Shown here: piece after piece, positions 1-11,379 of the stretch
How the letters are laid out: each line of letters starts with the position of its first letter
Numbering within the stretch: position 1 is the first letter of the stretch
Assembly: GCF_024171925.1 (NCBI RefSeq)
Contig: NZ_JAMTCO010000019.1
Span: 62,001 to 126,000 of the forward strand
Reading direction: 5' to 3'
Source of the DNA: Actinokineospora diospyrosa
GTDB lineage: Bacteria; Actinomycetota; Actinomycetes; Mycobacteriales; Pseudonocardiaceae
Length of the DNA stretch: 64,000 bases
Translations under genes and position numbers: made by a program
Notes under the pieces: generated by a model
Seen by the model: the letters and a program-made list of their open reading frames with translations, nothing else
What the model was told of the DNA's origin: nothing
Databases searched by the model: none

Positions 1-1659
1 CGGCTGCTCGCCATGCGCGATGCCCTACCGTCCTACGAGGACCTGCTGACCGGGGACGAGCGCGAGATCCCCTTGTCCGAATTGCGCCCGTTCATCGCCT
101 ACCCGACGCACGAGGAACGGATGCGCCCCGGCCACGGCGACCACCGCTACCTCGCGGTCCGCGACGCGCGCATCGAGTGCCCGTTCCCGCACGCGGACGT
201 GCGGCACCTGGGGGTGCTGGACCTGCCGGGGTTGGGCGAGCTGATGGTCGGCGCTGAGGCCCACCACGTCGACGGTCTGCGCGACGAGGTGGACGCGGTG
301 GTGATGGTCGTGCGGGCGTCGGCGACCACGGCGTACCTGCGCGAGTCCGACGCCCGCACGCTCACCCTGCTGCAGGAGTCGCGCGGTGGGGTCAGCACGG
401 CGCGGGACTTCGTCTTCATCCTCGTCAACGACGTCGCCGTGGACCGGTCGCGGTTGGCCGCACTGCGCCACGAGATCGACCTGAAGATCAACGACGGGGT
501 CCCGGACCAGTACTTCCAGGTGCTGCAGGCCGACGCGGCGAACCACGGCGCCGTCGCCGCGGGGGTGCTCGGGCCGCTGCTGGCGCACCTCGCCGAACGG
601 TTGCCGGTCATGGACGCGCAGATCCACGCCGCGGTGTCCGACTCGGCCAGCGGCCTCGCCACCAGGATCGAGGCCATCGCGCGCACCGCGATGGCGCACG
701 CCGAGCGGGTCCGCCGCAGCGCGGGTGTGGTCGACGAGGGCCTGCAGGACCGGGTGAACACCCTGCGCGGTCACCTCGCGCGGGACCTGACCGCACTCGT
801 GGCCGACATCTCCGCCAAGTACGCCTCCACAGAGGACGGTGAGTACGCCGACGCCGTCGAGTACGCCTACCGGGGCGTGCTGGGCTGGACCGAGGCCGGG
901 TTCGGCGAGGGCCGGGAGTCCTGGCAGGCCAGGGCGCTGGACCGCTGCGTCGAGGACCACAACTCGACGCCGTTCCTGTCCGAGGAGCTCAACGTGCTGC
1001 GGGTGACCATCACCCAGCGGTTCGCCGCCATGGACGACTTCCTCTCCGCCCGGGTCACCGACCTGTACGCCCGCGTCGTGGCGGTCCTCAGCGCCCGGTT
1101 GGGCGAACTGGTCCCCGCCGACACCGAACCGGCGAAGGCGTTGCGGCAGCTGCGGGAGCTGCTGACCGATCCCGTCGAGCCGAGCCCGTCGTTGGCCAAG
1201 GCCGTCGAGGACCTGCTCGAGGTGCGGCTGGACTTCCGCACCCAGCTCTACCCGCGGGTGCGCGACGCGCTGGCCGAGTGCAACCTCGAGGTCGCCGGAC
1301 CCAGCGGGCAACCGCAGGTGCAGGTCATCGCGGCGCCGACGGAGGCGGGCGTGGACCGCATGTACCGCGCGGTCCTCGACATCGCCGAACAGACCGCCTT
1401 CCGGACGCGCCAGCAGTTGCTCACCCTCGCTCTGGAACCGGGCCAGGCTCTGCGCGCGGTCACCGAGTTCTTCGCCGACGCGTTCATCCGGTCGCGCGAC
1501 TCCAAGCGGGACCTGTTGCGGCTGGCCCGCGGCCACCGCGACCGGATCTGGCCGGACGCGTTCCGCGAGCACGACCTCGCCGTCACCACCGCGTCCGCCA
1601 TCACCGCGGCGGCCGAATCGGTGGTGGCGACCGTCACTGAAACCAGGAAGGCGCCATGA
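1..1659 (+). CDS. Dynamin-like GTPase, 5' end outside window
   Basis: The frame is open from base 1, so the visible ATG at 13 is probably internal and the P-loop lies upstream of the window. About 70 residues after that Met there is a G3-type motif, DLPGLGE, followed by a hydrophobic strand (VDAVVMVVRA) and another strand ending in LVND, which sits where a G4 base-recognition motif would be. The remaining 350 or so residues are long, charged and helical, as in the stalk of dynamin-family GTPases. It overlaps the next gene by ATGA, so the two GTPases are translationally coupled. The role is unknown. A membrane or conflict-related function is inferred only from the coupled GTPase and the tail-anchored protein downstream. 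Confidence 0.6.
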   Translation, partial: RLLAMRDALPSYEDLLTGDEREIPLSELRPFIAYPTHEERMRPGHGDHRYLAVRDARIECPFPHADVRHLGVLDLPGLGELMVGAEAHHVDGLRDEVDAVVMVVRASATTAYLRESDARTLTLLQESRGGVSTARDFVFILVNDVAVDRSRLAALRHEIDLKINDGVPDQYFQVLQADAANHGAVAAGVLGPLLAHLAERLPVMDAQIHAAVSDSASGLATRIEAIARTAMAHAERVRRSAGVVDEGLQDRVNTLRGHLARDLTALVADISAKYASTEDGEYADAVEYAYRGVLGWTEAGFGEGRESWQARALDRCVEDHNSTPFLSEELNVLRVTITQRFAAMDDFLSARVTDLYARVVAVLSARLGELVPADTEPAKALRQLRELLTDPVEPSPSLAKAVEDLLEVRLDFRTQLYPRVRDALAECNLEVAGPSGQPQVQVIAAPTEAGVDRMYRAVLDIAEQTAFRTRQQLLTLALEPGQALRAVTEFFADAFIRSRDSKRDLLRLARGHRDRIWPDAFREHDLAVTTASAITAAAESVVATVTETRKAP

Positions 1660-2786
1660 CCGACGAACTCCGCTATCGGATCGGGCTGGCGGGCCCGAGC
1701 CGGGTCGGCAAGTCCTCGCTGGTGGTGTCGCTGCTGCGCGACAGCCGCGAGCAGCTCGGCGGCCTCCCTCTTCAGCTGACCGCGGCCGACCTGGCGACCG
1801 AGCGCCGCGTCGCCAAGACCACTACCGAACTCGACAACAGTCTGCTCCGGGGTGAGTTCAATTCGGACGCGCTGGCAGGCAACGTGGAGGCGTTCACCTT
1901 CCAGTTGCGGCTGGCCGCAAAGCGGAGCAGCACGGGTGTGCGGATCGAGTTGATGGACTACCCGGGGAAGTGGTTCAACCCGCGCACCCGACCGGACGAC
2001 AGCGTCGCGGATTGGGCGGCCTGCAAGGACTTCATCGCGGATGCCTCCGTGCTGCTGGTGCCGGTGGAGGCCATCGGGTTGATGGAGAACAACAACGCCT
2101 GGCAACGTGCTGCGAGCAAGCAGCTACTGGCGATCGAGGAGGTCGAGAAGACCGCGGAGTGGTGGGCGACGGCCAGGGGGAGCTACCACGACGAACCGGC
2201 GCTGCTCCTGCTGTGCCCGGTCAAGTGCGAGTCGTACCTCGCCGACAACCTCAACACCACCGACCGCGCCACCGAGCTGCACGACGCGGTGCGCGCCATG
2301 TACGCAGGCGTGGTCAAAACCGTGCGGGCCAACGCACCGCACGCAGAGATCGCCTACTGCGCCGTGGACACCATCGGTTGTGTCAACCTCGTGCGCGCCG
2401 AATGGACGGAAGTGGGTGGCCAGCCCCACATCAGCGCCAAGTACCGCATCATCGGCCCCGGCAAGTCGATGAGCTACAAGGGCATCGACGACCTGCTCAC
2501 CCTCCTGCTGCGCCACCTCGTCGACGCCCAGCACCGCGCCCTGGAGATCATCGCCAACCAGCGGGAGCGCGCCGCCAACGACGCCAAGTCATTGGCCATC
2601 CGCAACGAGGGGCTGATCGGCAACTTCCTGCTGTCGATCTCCGGAAGGCGGCGCAAGCGCGTGTACCGCTCCGGCGTCCAACGCGAGGAGGCGGACAGGA
2701 CCCACCAGCAGGTCGACGAGCTCAACCAGGTCATCAAGGAACTGGCCGAGCGGCCACTGTCAACGAAGCGGGTCAACACATGGTGA
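1656..2786 (+). CDS. P-loop GTPase, second of a coupled pair
   Basis: 376 residues. The Walker A motif is near the N-terminus (GPSRVGKSSL, residues about 13-22) and a G3/Walker B-like MDYPGKW is near residue 105. A strand ending in CPVKCE could be the base-recognition element. The C-terminal 100 residues are basic and helical. The start overlaps the stop of the preceding GTPase (ATGA), and the end overlaps the next ORF by seven bases, so all are made from one message. Pairs of GTPases encoded side by side (the 'double-GTPase' families) have been predicted to act in prokaryotic conflict systems. Whether this protein belongs to them needs a profile search. The specific function is unknown. Confidence 0.6.
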   Translation: MTDELRYRIGLAGPSRVGKSSLVVSLLRDSREQLGGLPLQLTAADLATERRVAKTTTELDNSLLRGEFNSDALAGNVEAFTFQLRLAAKRSSTGVRIELMDYPGKWFNPRTRPDDSVADWAACKDFIADASVLLVPVEAIGLMENNNAWQRAASKQLLAIEEVEKTAEWWATARGSYHDEPALLLLCPVKCESYLADNLNTTDRATELHDAVRAMYAGVVKTVRANAPHAEIAYCAVDTIGCVNLVRAEWTEVGGQPHISAKYRIIGPGKSMSYKGIDDLLTLLLRHLVDAQHRALEIIANQRERAANDAKSLAIRNEGLIGNFLLSISGRRRKRVYRSGVQREEADRTHQQVDELNQVIKELAERPLSTKRVNTW

Positions 2787-3577
2787 ACGACACCAGCACC
2801 ACCGACCTCCGGATCCACGTGCAGACGCGCGGCACCGTCGAGGACTACACGTTCCTGCACGGCCCCGTCCCGCTCCCCTGGTGGCGCGCGCACGCGAAGC
2901 GGACCCGCTTCGAGGAGCCCGTCGTCCTGCTCGAGAGCGACACCGACGGGTGGCGCTGCTACGTCGGCGGTCTCGCGACGGAACGGGTCGACCGGGTGGG
3001 CACGACCATCCGCGTGTCCGTCGTCCTGGCGGGCGAGCACGGCGCCCACGAGCGCGTCGTCCGGTTGGTGGCGGCCGCGATCACCGCCATCGGGGCGGAG
3101 GGGGCCTCCCGGCTGCCGGTGCTCGACGAGCAGTTCACCGCGGACTATGTGGACGGTGTCCTCCAGTCGACGACGGCTGGCGATGATGTGGGCGAGCGGG
3201 TGTTGGCCGCTCTCGAGCAGCTGCCCGCGCCGGTGCTGTCGGCCGCCGGGTTCACCTCGTGGGCGGGCGGTGTCGGGCACCCGAACGCCGCGGCGACGTT
3301 CGCTGAACGCGCCTCGGCGCTGCTCGCCGGGAAGCCCGGTGTCGCCCTGTACCTCAACGAGATCGCGAGCCCGGACGAGGCGATCGACCTGCTCGACGGG
3401 CCGGGCGGGGTGGCTCTGCTGGTGCCGGGCGAGGAGGGGATCAGCCCGCTGCGCCCAAAAGCGCGAGCGCCGATCACGGCGCGGGAACCGAAGCGCTGGT
3501 GGCCGGTGGCGGCGGCGATGGCAGCGGCGGCCGTCCTCCTCGCGTTGATAGTCCGCTGGATCTTCTGGAACTCGTGA
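2780..3577 (+). CDS. Tail-anchored membrane protein of the GTPase operon
   Basis: 265 residues from ATG 2780, which overlaps the GTPase stop by seven bases. The body is soluble, alpha/beta and not recognised. The last 27 residues begin KRWWPV, run through an Ala/Leu/Val-rich membrane segment and end in a few polar residues, so the protein is probably held in the cytoplasmic membrane by a C-terminal anchor with its bulk in the cytosol. It could be the membrane partner or effector of the two GTPases. The frame stays open far upstream of 2780, but that extension is Arg/Gly/Pro-rich and lies antisense-like over the GTPase gene, so I reject it. Confidence 0.55.
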   Translation: MVNDTSTTDLRIHVQTRGTVEDYTFLHGPVPLPWWRAHAKRTRFEEPVVLLESDTDGWRCYVGGLATERVDRVGTTIRVSVVLAGEHGAHERVVRLVAAAITAIGAEGASRLPVLDEQFTADYVDGVLQSTTAGDDVGERVLAALEQLPAPVLSAAGFTSWAGGVGHPNAAATFAERASALLAGKPGVALYLNEIASPDEAIDLLDGPGGVALLVPGEEGISPLRPKARAPITAREPKRWWPVAAAMAAAAVLLALIVRWIFWNS

Positions 3578-3957
3578 CCAGCCTGGTCTTCGAGGTCGAG
3601 GCGGCCGAAGGTGAGCGGTGGACGCTGCGACTGCGGACCACGGGCCCACCCTTCGGCCACGTCGAGGGCACCCGCACGAGCGCGAACGGCCCCGACCACC
3701 CGGTGACGGGCACCTACGTGCTGCGGTTGATCCCGGGCTTCGACCCGGTCGAGTTCGAACTCCGCCTCGACGGGCCGCAGTGGGTCATGCGGTGCGCGCT
3801 GACCCCCCGCGTGGCGCAGTTGTCGCTGGCAGGCGAGGGAACGTGCCTCTCGGAGGACGGCTCGCAACAGCGGTTCACGGTGCGGTGCGGGATCATCGAC
3901 ACGGTGCGGCTCACCGTGGCAATGGCCCACGACCTGCTCCGATCGCTGGTCAGATGA
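3574..3957 (+). CDS. Small uncharacterised protein ending the GTPase operon
   Basis: 127 residues from GTG 3574, which overlaps the previous TGA (GTGA). The frame opens earlier at 3499, but the upstream part overlaps the membrane anchor of the neighbour and is low-complexity. The sequence alternates hydrophobic and charged residues (LVFEVEAAEG, YVLRLIPGFD, RFTVRCGIID), as in an all-beta sandwich. No catalytic motif is seen. Its position as last gene of a four-gene coupled operon suggests it works with the GTPases. I do not recognise the family. Confidence 0.5.
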   Translation: MTSLVFEVEAAEGERWTLRLRTTGPPFGHVEGTRTSANGPDHPVTGTYVLRLIPGFDPVEFELRLDGPQWVMRCALTPRVAQLSLAGEGTCLSEDGSQQRFTVRCGIIDTVRLTVAMAHDLLRSLVR

Positions 3958-4002
3958 GCTGGTAGCACCCCTTCCCCGCGGCGTGCCGCCGTGGCCCGCC
4001 CG

Positions 4003-5328
4003 CTACCGCGGTGTCACGGACATGACGAGGCCCTTCGGGTGCACCACGCCTGTGGCCACCGGTCGGACCGGGGCACCGGGCACCGGGCGCAACCGCCAGC
4101 GTTGGCAGGCCATGACCGCGAAGGTCACGGCCTCCAGGAACGCGAAAGACTCACCGATGCACTTGTGCACCCCTGCGCTGAAGGCGACGTAGGCCCCGTT
4201 GGGGATCACGCCCGCCCGGTCGGCGTTCCACCGGTCCGGGTCGAACGCCTCCGGGGCCGGGAACCACCGCGGGTCGTGGTGCAGCAGGTACGGGCTGTAG
4301 ATCACCTCGGTGCCCGCCGGGAGCTCGACGCCGTCGAGGACGACCGGGCGGGTGGCCCGCCGCATCTGGATCCAGGACGCGTAGAGGCGGGTGCACTCCA
4401 GCAGGGCGTGGGTGGTCTCGGTCAGGGCCGGGAGATCGTCCAAGGCCGGTGCGCGGCCACCGAGGACGGCGTCGATCTCGTCGAGGACGCGGCGTTCGAC
4501 CTCGGGGTGGTGGGCGAGCTCGTGGAAGAACCAGGCCAGGGTGGCACCGGTGGTCTCGACCCCGGCCAGGGTGAAGGTGACCATCTGGTCGCGGACCTGC
4601 GTGTCGCTGAGGCCGGTGCCGTCCTCGTCGCGGGCGGCGACCAGCAGGGACAGCAGGTCGCCCGCGCCGCGGTCGGCGGCCCGGTAGGCGGTGATCGCGG
4701 CGTGGGCGGCGGCGTCCACCCGGGCGAGGTCCCGGGCGGCGCGGCGGTTGCCGGGGGTCGGCAGGCCAGCCCACCACTCGGGCAGGAGCGTGCGGTTGAC
4801 CATGTCGCGCAGCAGGCCGGGCAGGCTGTGGCGGAACTCGACCGCCGCGGGCGCGGCGACCTGCGAGCCGAACAGGCTGCGCGCCACCACGTCCGAGGCG
4901 TACGCGTCCATGGCCTTGTTGATGTCGATGACCCGCCCCGGGGTCCATTCCGACAGCACCGACTCGGCGGCCGACCGCATCGGCTCGGCACACGCGGCCA
5001 CTGCAGTGCGGCTGAAAGCGGGTTGCAGCATCCTGCGCTGGGTGCGGTGTTGCTGGCCGCTGGTGGTGGCCAGGCCCGCCCCGAGCGTCCTGGTGAGCTT
5101 GCGGGAGAACCGGCCCCGTTCGAAGTCCTGCGCTCCCGTCACCAGCACCTGCCTGGTCAACTCCGGTGTCGTGACGATGTAGGCGGACAGCGGACCCAGT
5201 CGGAGCTGCACCAACGGCCCCAGCTCGGGCAACGAGGTGAGGAACCGCAACGGCCGCCGCATCAACGCGGGCGCGCGCCCCAGGACCGGCCAGGCACCCG
5301 GCGCTCGAACCGCTGTCGGCTGCCCCAT
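4003..5328 (-). CDS. Cytochrome P450
   Basis: 441 residues, full length for a bacterial P450. The heme-ligand loop is FSAGVHKCIGE near residue 390 (Cys thiolate), the I-helix oxygen-activation motif is AGVETTGATLA near residue 255, and the K-helix ExxR is ECTR. The N-terminal part (PVLGRAPALMRRPL and the following LGPL.Q.RLGP) resembles the pentalenene-oxygenase/CYP183-type group, but there is no terpene synthase nearby, so the substrate is open. It is an orphan: no ferredoxin gene is adjacent. It faces the GTPase operon tail-to-tail with about 45 bases between. Confidence 0.93.
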   Translation of the reverse strand: MGQPTAVRAPGAWPVLGRAPALMRRPLRFLTSLPELGPLVQLRLGPLSAYIVTTPELTRQVLVTGAQDFERGRFSRKLTRTLGAGLATTSGQQHRTQRRMLQPAFSRTAVAACAEPMRSAAESVLSEWTPGRVIDINKAMDAYASDVVARSLFGSQVAAPAAVEFRHSLPGLLRDMVNRTLLPEWWAGLPTPGNRRAARDLARVDAAAHAAITAYRAADRGAGDLLSLLVAARDEDGTGLSDTQVRDQMVTFTLAGVETTGATLAWFFHELAHHPEVERRVLDEIDAVLGGRAPALDDLPALTETTHALLECTRLYASWIQMRRATRPVVLDGVELPAGTEVIYSPYLLHHDPRWFPAPEAFDPDRWNADRAGVIPNGAYVAFSAGVHKCIGESFAFLEAVTFAVMACQRWRLRPVPGAPVRPVATGVVHPKGLVMSVTPR

Positions 5329-5498
5329 ACCGTTCCCCTCCCGGCCGGATACCCTCCCCTACCTTGTAGCCAGAGATCGGGCAAACCAAGATCTCCACCG
5401 CCGCTTCACCCGAACGAAGCCACCCGCAACCCGGAAGGACGCGGCACCGGGAAGTCCTGGGAGTCGTGCGAACACCGAGCACGCCATTTGCGGTCTAC

Positions 5499-5804
5499 TT
5501 AGGACGGTGTGGGCCGGGGCTCGGACCGCTCCGGCCCCGTCGACTGGTGATCGCGACCCGAGCCCGGCCGACGGCTCTTGGCCGTGCTGCCGATCGGGCG
5601 GCGCAGGCTGCGCGACACGATCGGTGGCGGGCTCGACCAGCCGACCGAGGCGGGCTTGGTGGTCCTGGCCAGCGGCGTCATGCCGCTGATGCCCGCCACC
5701 GCCCTGCGCAGGCGCTCGGTGAGTACCAGGGCGAGGTGCACGGCGGCATCCCGGACGCCGATCAGGTGCCGGTACTGCCCAACTCCCCCGCCAACGCCGA
5801 CCAC
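5499..5804 (-). CDS. Possible small protein, doubtful
   Basis: A 101-residue frame between the P450 and the reductases, on the same strand as both. Codon third positions are strongly G/C and the middle (LVLTERLRRAVAGISGM) looks protein-like, but the opposite strand in the same codon phase also looks coding (GGGLDQPTEAGLVVLASGVM at 5630-5690), so the strand cannot be settled from composition. No domain or clear ribosome site is seen. The remaining bases of 5329-5932 show nothing else except the terminator at 5886. Confidence 0.25.
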   Translation of the reverse strand: MVGVGGGVGQYRHLIGVRDAAVHLALVLTERLRRAVAGISGMTPLARTTKPASVGWSSPPPIVSRSLRRPIGSTAKSRRPGSGRDHQSTGPERSEPRPTPS

Positions 5805-5885
5805 CTCGACGACTGCTCGCCGCTGCGCGCCCTGCTTGCCGCATGCCGCAAGACCGTCCAGCTGCGTTTCGCCGAAAGCTCCGGT

Positions 5886-5918
5886 GGGCGGCGCCCCGGG
5901 TGGTGGGGGGCGCCGCCC
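5886..5918 (-). terminator. Rho-independent-type hairpin after the reductase operon
   Basis: Perfect 12-bp stem, 5886-5897 pairing with 5907-5918 (GGGCGGCGCCCC arm), with a 9-base loop. It lies 15 bases beyond the stop codon of the aldo/keto reductase gene. There is no T tract, as is usual in actinomycetes. Confidence 0.7.
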
Positions 5919-5932
5919 CGACGCGTTCTGGG

Positions 5933-8900
<2,968 letters not shown>

Positions 8901-8959
8901 ACACCCATGTTCCTCCACATTGAACACCCCCGCCACGGACCACCTCGACAACCGCTCGC

Positions 8960-9973
8960 TCACACGTGTTCGTCGCCTTCTGGTCGATATCCGGTCATGC
9001 GGGCGTAGTGCACGGTACGGCCCAGCGGCCACGCTTGGTGCTGAAAGATCCGCTGCCAGGTATGGGCAAGGACGGTGCCGAACTCGGCACGGAGGCGGTC
9101 CATGCGGGCAGCCAGCACGGTGCCGGTATCGCCCCAGGTGGGGCGGTAGGCGTCGGTGAAGTCGGTCAGGGTGAGGCGGGTCAGTCCGGCGGCGCGCAGG
9201 GCGTCTTGGTAGTCGGTGGCCGGTCGGAAGCGCCAGGTGTAGAGGGCGGCGAAGTCGTGCAGCAGCGTTGCGGGGCGGGCGAGGACGGGGTCCATGAGGG
9301 TGAGCGGCGCGCCTGGCTTGAGCAGCGCGGCCATGGCTTGGAAGCCCTCGACCGTGCGATCCGCGGGGAAGTGACCCGCGACCTCGATCGCGGTGACCCC
9401 GTCGGCGCGCCCCACGAGGTCGGCGGTCGCGGCGGGGTCAAGCACATCGGCGACCCGGATGTCGACACGGTCGGCGATGCCCAGGCGCGTGGTGATGCGG
9501 CGGGTGATCTCGGCTTGTTCGGGGCTCAGGGTCAGCGTGACCAGACGAGCCCCGGGATGCGCCAGGGCAAGACGGGCCACCGAGTTACCCCGACCGGTGC
9601 CGACATCGACCAACAACGGCCGCCCGGGCGCGATGGCCATGGCAGGCTCCCACGCCAGGTCAACGGTGTTGACCTGGGCGGCGGCCAAGCGGGTGGCCGG
9701 ATCGGGCAGGGCACGGTGCTCGGCGTCGTACAGGCCGAAACTCAGGCTCAACCACGCGTGGCGCATGAGCCGACCCCAGGTGTCGTAGAACTCCACCGGG
9801 CTGTCAAGAGCCCGCCCCAGCAACGGCTTGACCATGCTCAGGACGTAACGCCGCCGAAGCTGCCCAGCGGAGTACCGCCGCGAAAGCCCCGCGTAGTACT
9901 TGTCCTCCACCAAGTCCCGTACCTCGACGAACGTGCGGGCAAAGACCATCTGCCCCTCGAGGCGACCACCCAT
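8960..9973 (-). CDS. SAM-dependent methyltransferase
   Basis: 337 residues from ATG 9973, chosen because GGAGG stands a few bases upstream; the frame is open further up but without a ribosome site. Motif I of class I methyltransferases is clear (LLVDVGTGRGNSV), followed by acidic and hydrophobic strands (VDIRVADVLD, VTAIEVAGHF) that fit motifs II and III. The N-terminal 130 residues are helical and may form the acceptor-binding cap, as in natural-product small-molecule methyltransferases. The substrate is unknown. It is divergent from the CorA gene and just upstream of the kinase gene on the same strand. Confidence 0.85.
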   Translation of the reverse strand: MGGRLEGQMVFARTFVEVRDLVEDKYYAGLSRRYSAGQLRRRYVLSMVKPLLGRALDSPVEFYDTWGRLMRHAWLSLSFGLYDAEHRALPDPATRLAAAQVNTVDLAWEPAMAIAPGRPLLVDVGTGRGNSVARLALAHPGARLVTLTLSPEQAEITRRITTRLGIADRVDIRVADVLDPAATADLVGRADGVTAIEVAGHFPADRTVEGFQAMAALLKPGAPLTLMDPVLARPATLLHDFAALYTWRFRPATDYQDALRAAGLTRLTLTDFTDAYRPTWGDTGTVLAARMDRLRAEFGTVLAHTWQRIFQHQAWPLGRTVHYARMTGYRPEGDEHV

Positions 9974-10190
9974 CGCTTCTCCCTCCGCGCCCATTGACCA
10001 CCCACGCTGCTCGCCACGAACCAAGTTGTCGAGCCAGGCGCTGTTGCCCTCGTGGGGTGAAGCAGTTCCTCTCGCCTGCTCCCCACATCGACGGTGGCTG
10101 ATCTTGCGGCGACCGCGGTCGTCGGTGTTCACACGGGCAGGACAGCGCGTGTGTCACCGTGTGCCGCGTGCAGACTGCGAGAACCACGTC

Positions 10191-11237
10191 GTGACCGGCG
10201 TTGGAGGTAGTTCAGCGTCCTCTGTGAACGGCACGGGAGCGGCGTGTCCGGCGCCGGGGATTGTGGACTGTGCGCTCTACCGCGAGGGCAGGCGAGTCCC
10301 GGGTGCCCGGACACCTGGGGAGGCCGTCGCGCAGGCCCGTCAGGGAGGCGGGTTTGTGTGGGTCGGGCTGTTCGAACCGACGTCCAGCCAGCTCGACGAT
10401 CTGGCCGTGGAGCTGGGCTTATCGGACCTGACACGGGACAACGGCGCGCGACGGCCGGGGATACGCGGGCGTCGTGACCTGATCTCCGCCACGCTCGCTA
10501 CGGTGCGTCACGTCACCAACGACTTCCCGGACAACGCCAGCGAGATCGTCGAGACCGGTGAGATCACCGCGTTCCTCGCCCCAGAGGTCATCGTCACCGT
10601 CCGCCAGGGTGAGATCTCCGAGCTGGGGGTGCTGCGGCGCGAACTCGAGGCCACGCCTGAACGCCTGGCGGCTGGGCCCGCGTCGGTGTTGCACGCGATC
10701 GTCGACCGTTCGGTGGATGATTATCTCACCGTCACCGACGCTTTCGAGCGGGACATCGGCCGAGTCGAGTCACTGGTGTTCGCGCCACGCAGCCCCATCG
10801 GCGCCGAGCACATGTACCTGATGAAACGCGAGATCATCGAACTCCACCGCGCGGTCGCTCCCCTCGTCGCCCCGCTGCGGTCGTTAGCCGAGTCGCACAA
10901 CGCCCTGGTCCCGCCCGAGGTGCGCTCGCGCCTGCGCGACGTCGACGACCACCTGACCAACCTGACCGAACGCATCGCCGAGTTCGACGAAGTGCTCACC
11001 ACGTTACTCAACGCCACCCTGGCCAAGGTGGCGCTGCAGCAGAACGGCGACATGCGCAAGATCACCGCGTGGGCCGCCATCATCACCGTCCCCACCATGA
11101 TCGTCGGTGTCTACGGCATGAACTTCGACCACATGCCCGAACTCCGCTGGACCTACGGCTACCCAGCCGTCATCGCAGGCATCCTGCTCTGCAGCTTCGT
11201 ACTCCACCGGGTGTTCCGCCGCAAACACTGGCTCTGA
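10191..11237 (+). CDS. corA: CorA-type magnesium/cobalt channel
   Basis: 348 residues from GTG 10191; a second GTG at 10224 is equally possible, and GGAGG at 10203 lies between them. The signature YGMNF (GMN selectivity-filter motif) comes near the C-terminus, flanked by two membrane helices (AAIITVPTMIVGV before, YPAVIAGILLCSFVL after). The long helical soluble domain with repeated acidic heptads is upstream. CorA forms a pentameric inner-membrane Mg2+ channel. Two rare TTA codons occur in the gene (within LRSLAE and TLLNA). A strong terminator follows. Confidence 0.92.
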   Translation: MTGVGGSSASSVNGTGAACPAPGIVDCALYREGRRVPGARTPGEAVAQARQGGGFVWVGLFEPTSSQLDDLAVELGLSDLTRDNGARRPGIRGRRDLISATLATVRHVTNDFPDNASEIVETGEITAFLAPEVIVTVRQGEISELGVLRRELEATPERLAAGPASVLHAIVDRSVDDYLTVTDAFERDIGRVESLVFAPRSPIGAEHMYLMKREIIELHRAVAPLVAPLRSLAESHNALVPPEVRSRLRDVDDHLTNLTERIAEFDEVLTTLLNATLAKVALQQNGDMRKITAWAAIITVPTMIVGVYGMNFDHMPELRWTYGYPAVIAGILLCSFVLHRVFRRKHWL

Positions 11238-11277
11238 CCCCTTCCTTGTTCACAAAGGACGGGTCGCCCTGTTTCTC

Positions 11278-11304
11278 GACCATCGAGCATCGATGGTCGC
11301 TTTT
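11278..11304 (+). terminator. Intrinsic terminator after corA
   Basis: Perfect 9-bp stem (GACCATCGA, 11278-11286, with 11290-11298), a GCA loop, then GC and TTTT. This is a classic intrinsic terminator 40 bases past the corA stop. Confidence 0.85.
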
Positions 11305-11379
11305 GCCTTCTCGGGAACCAGATGGTGTTGGTGGACGACCACTGCGGCAGTGTCCCCACGTTCCCGCAAGAGGTGTTCG

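Noticed and set aside
1970..2779. Upstream extension of the tail-anchored protein's frame
   Set aside because: It overlaps the second GTPase in another frame and is Arg/Pro/Gly-rich; ATG 2780 fits the operon overlap.
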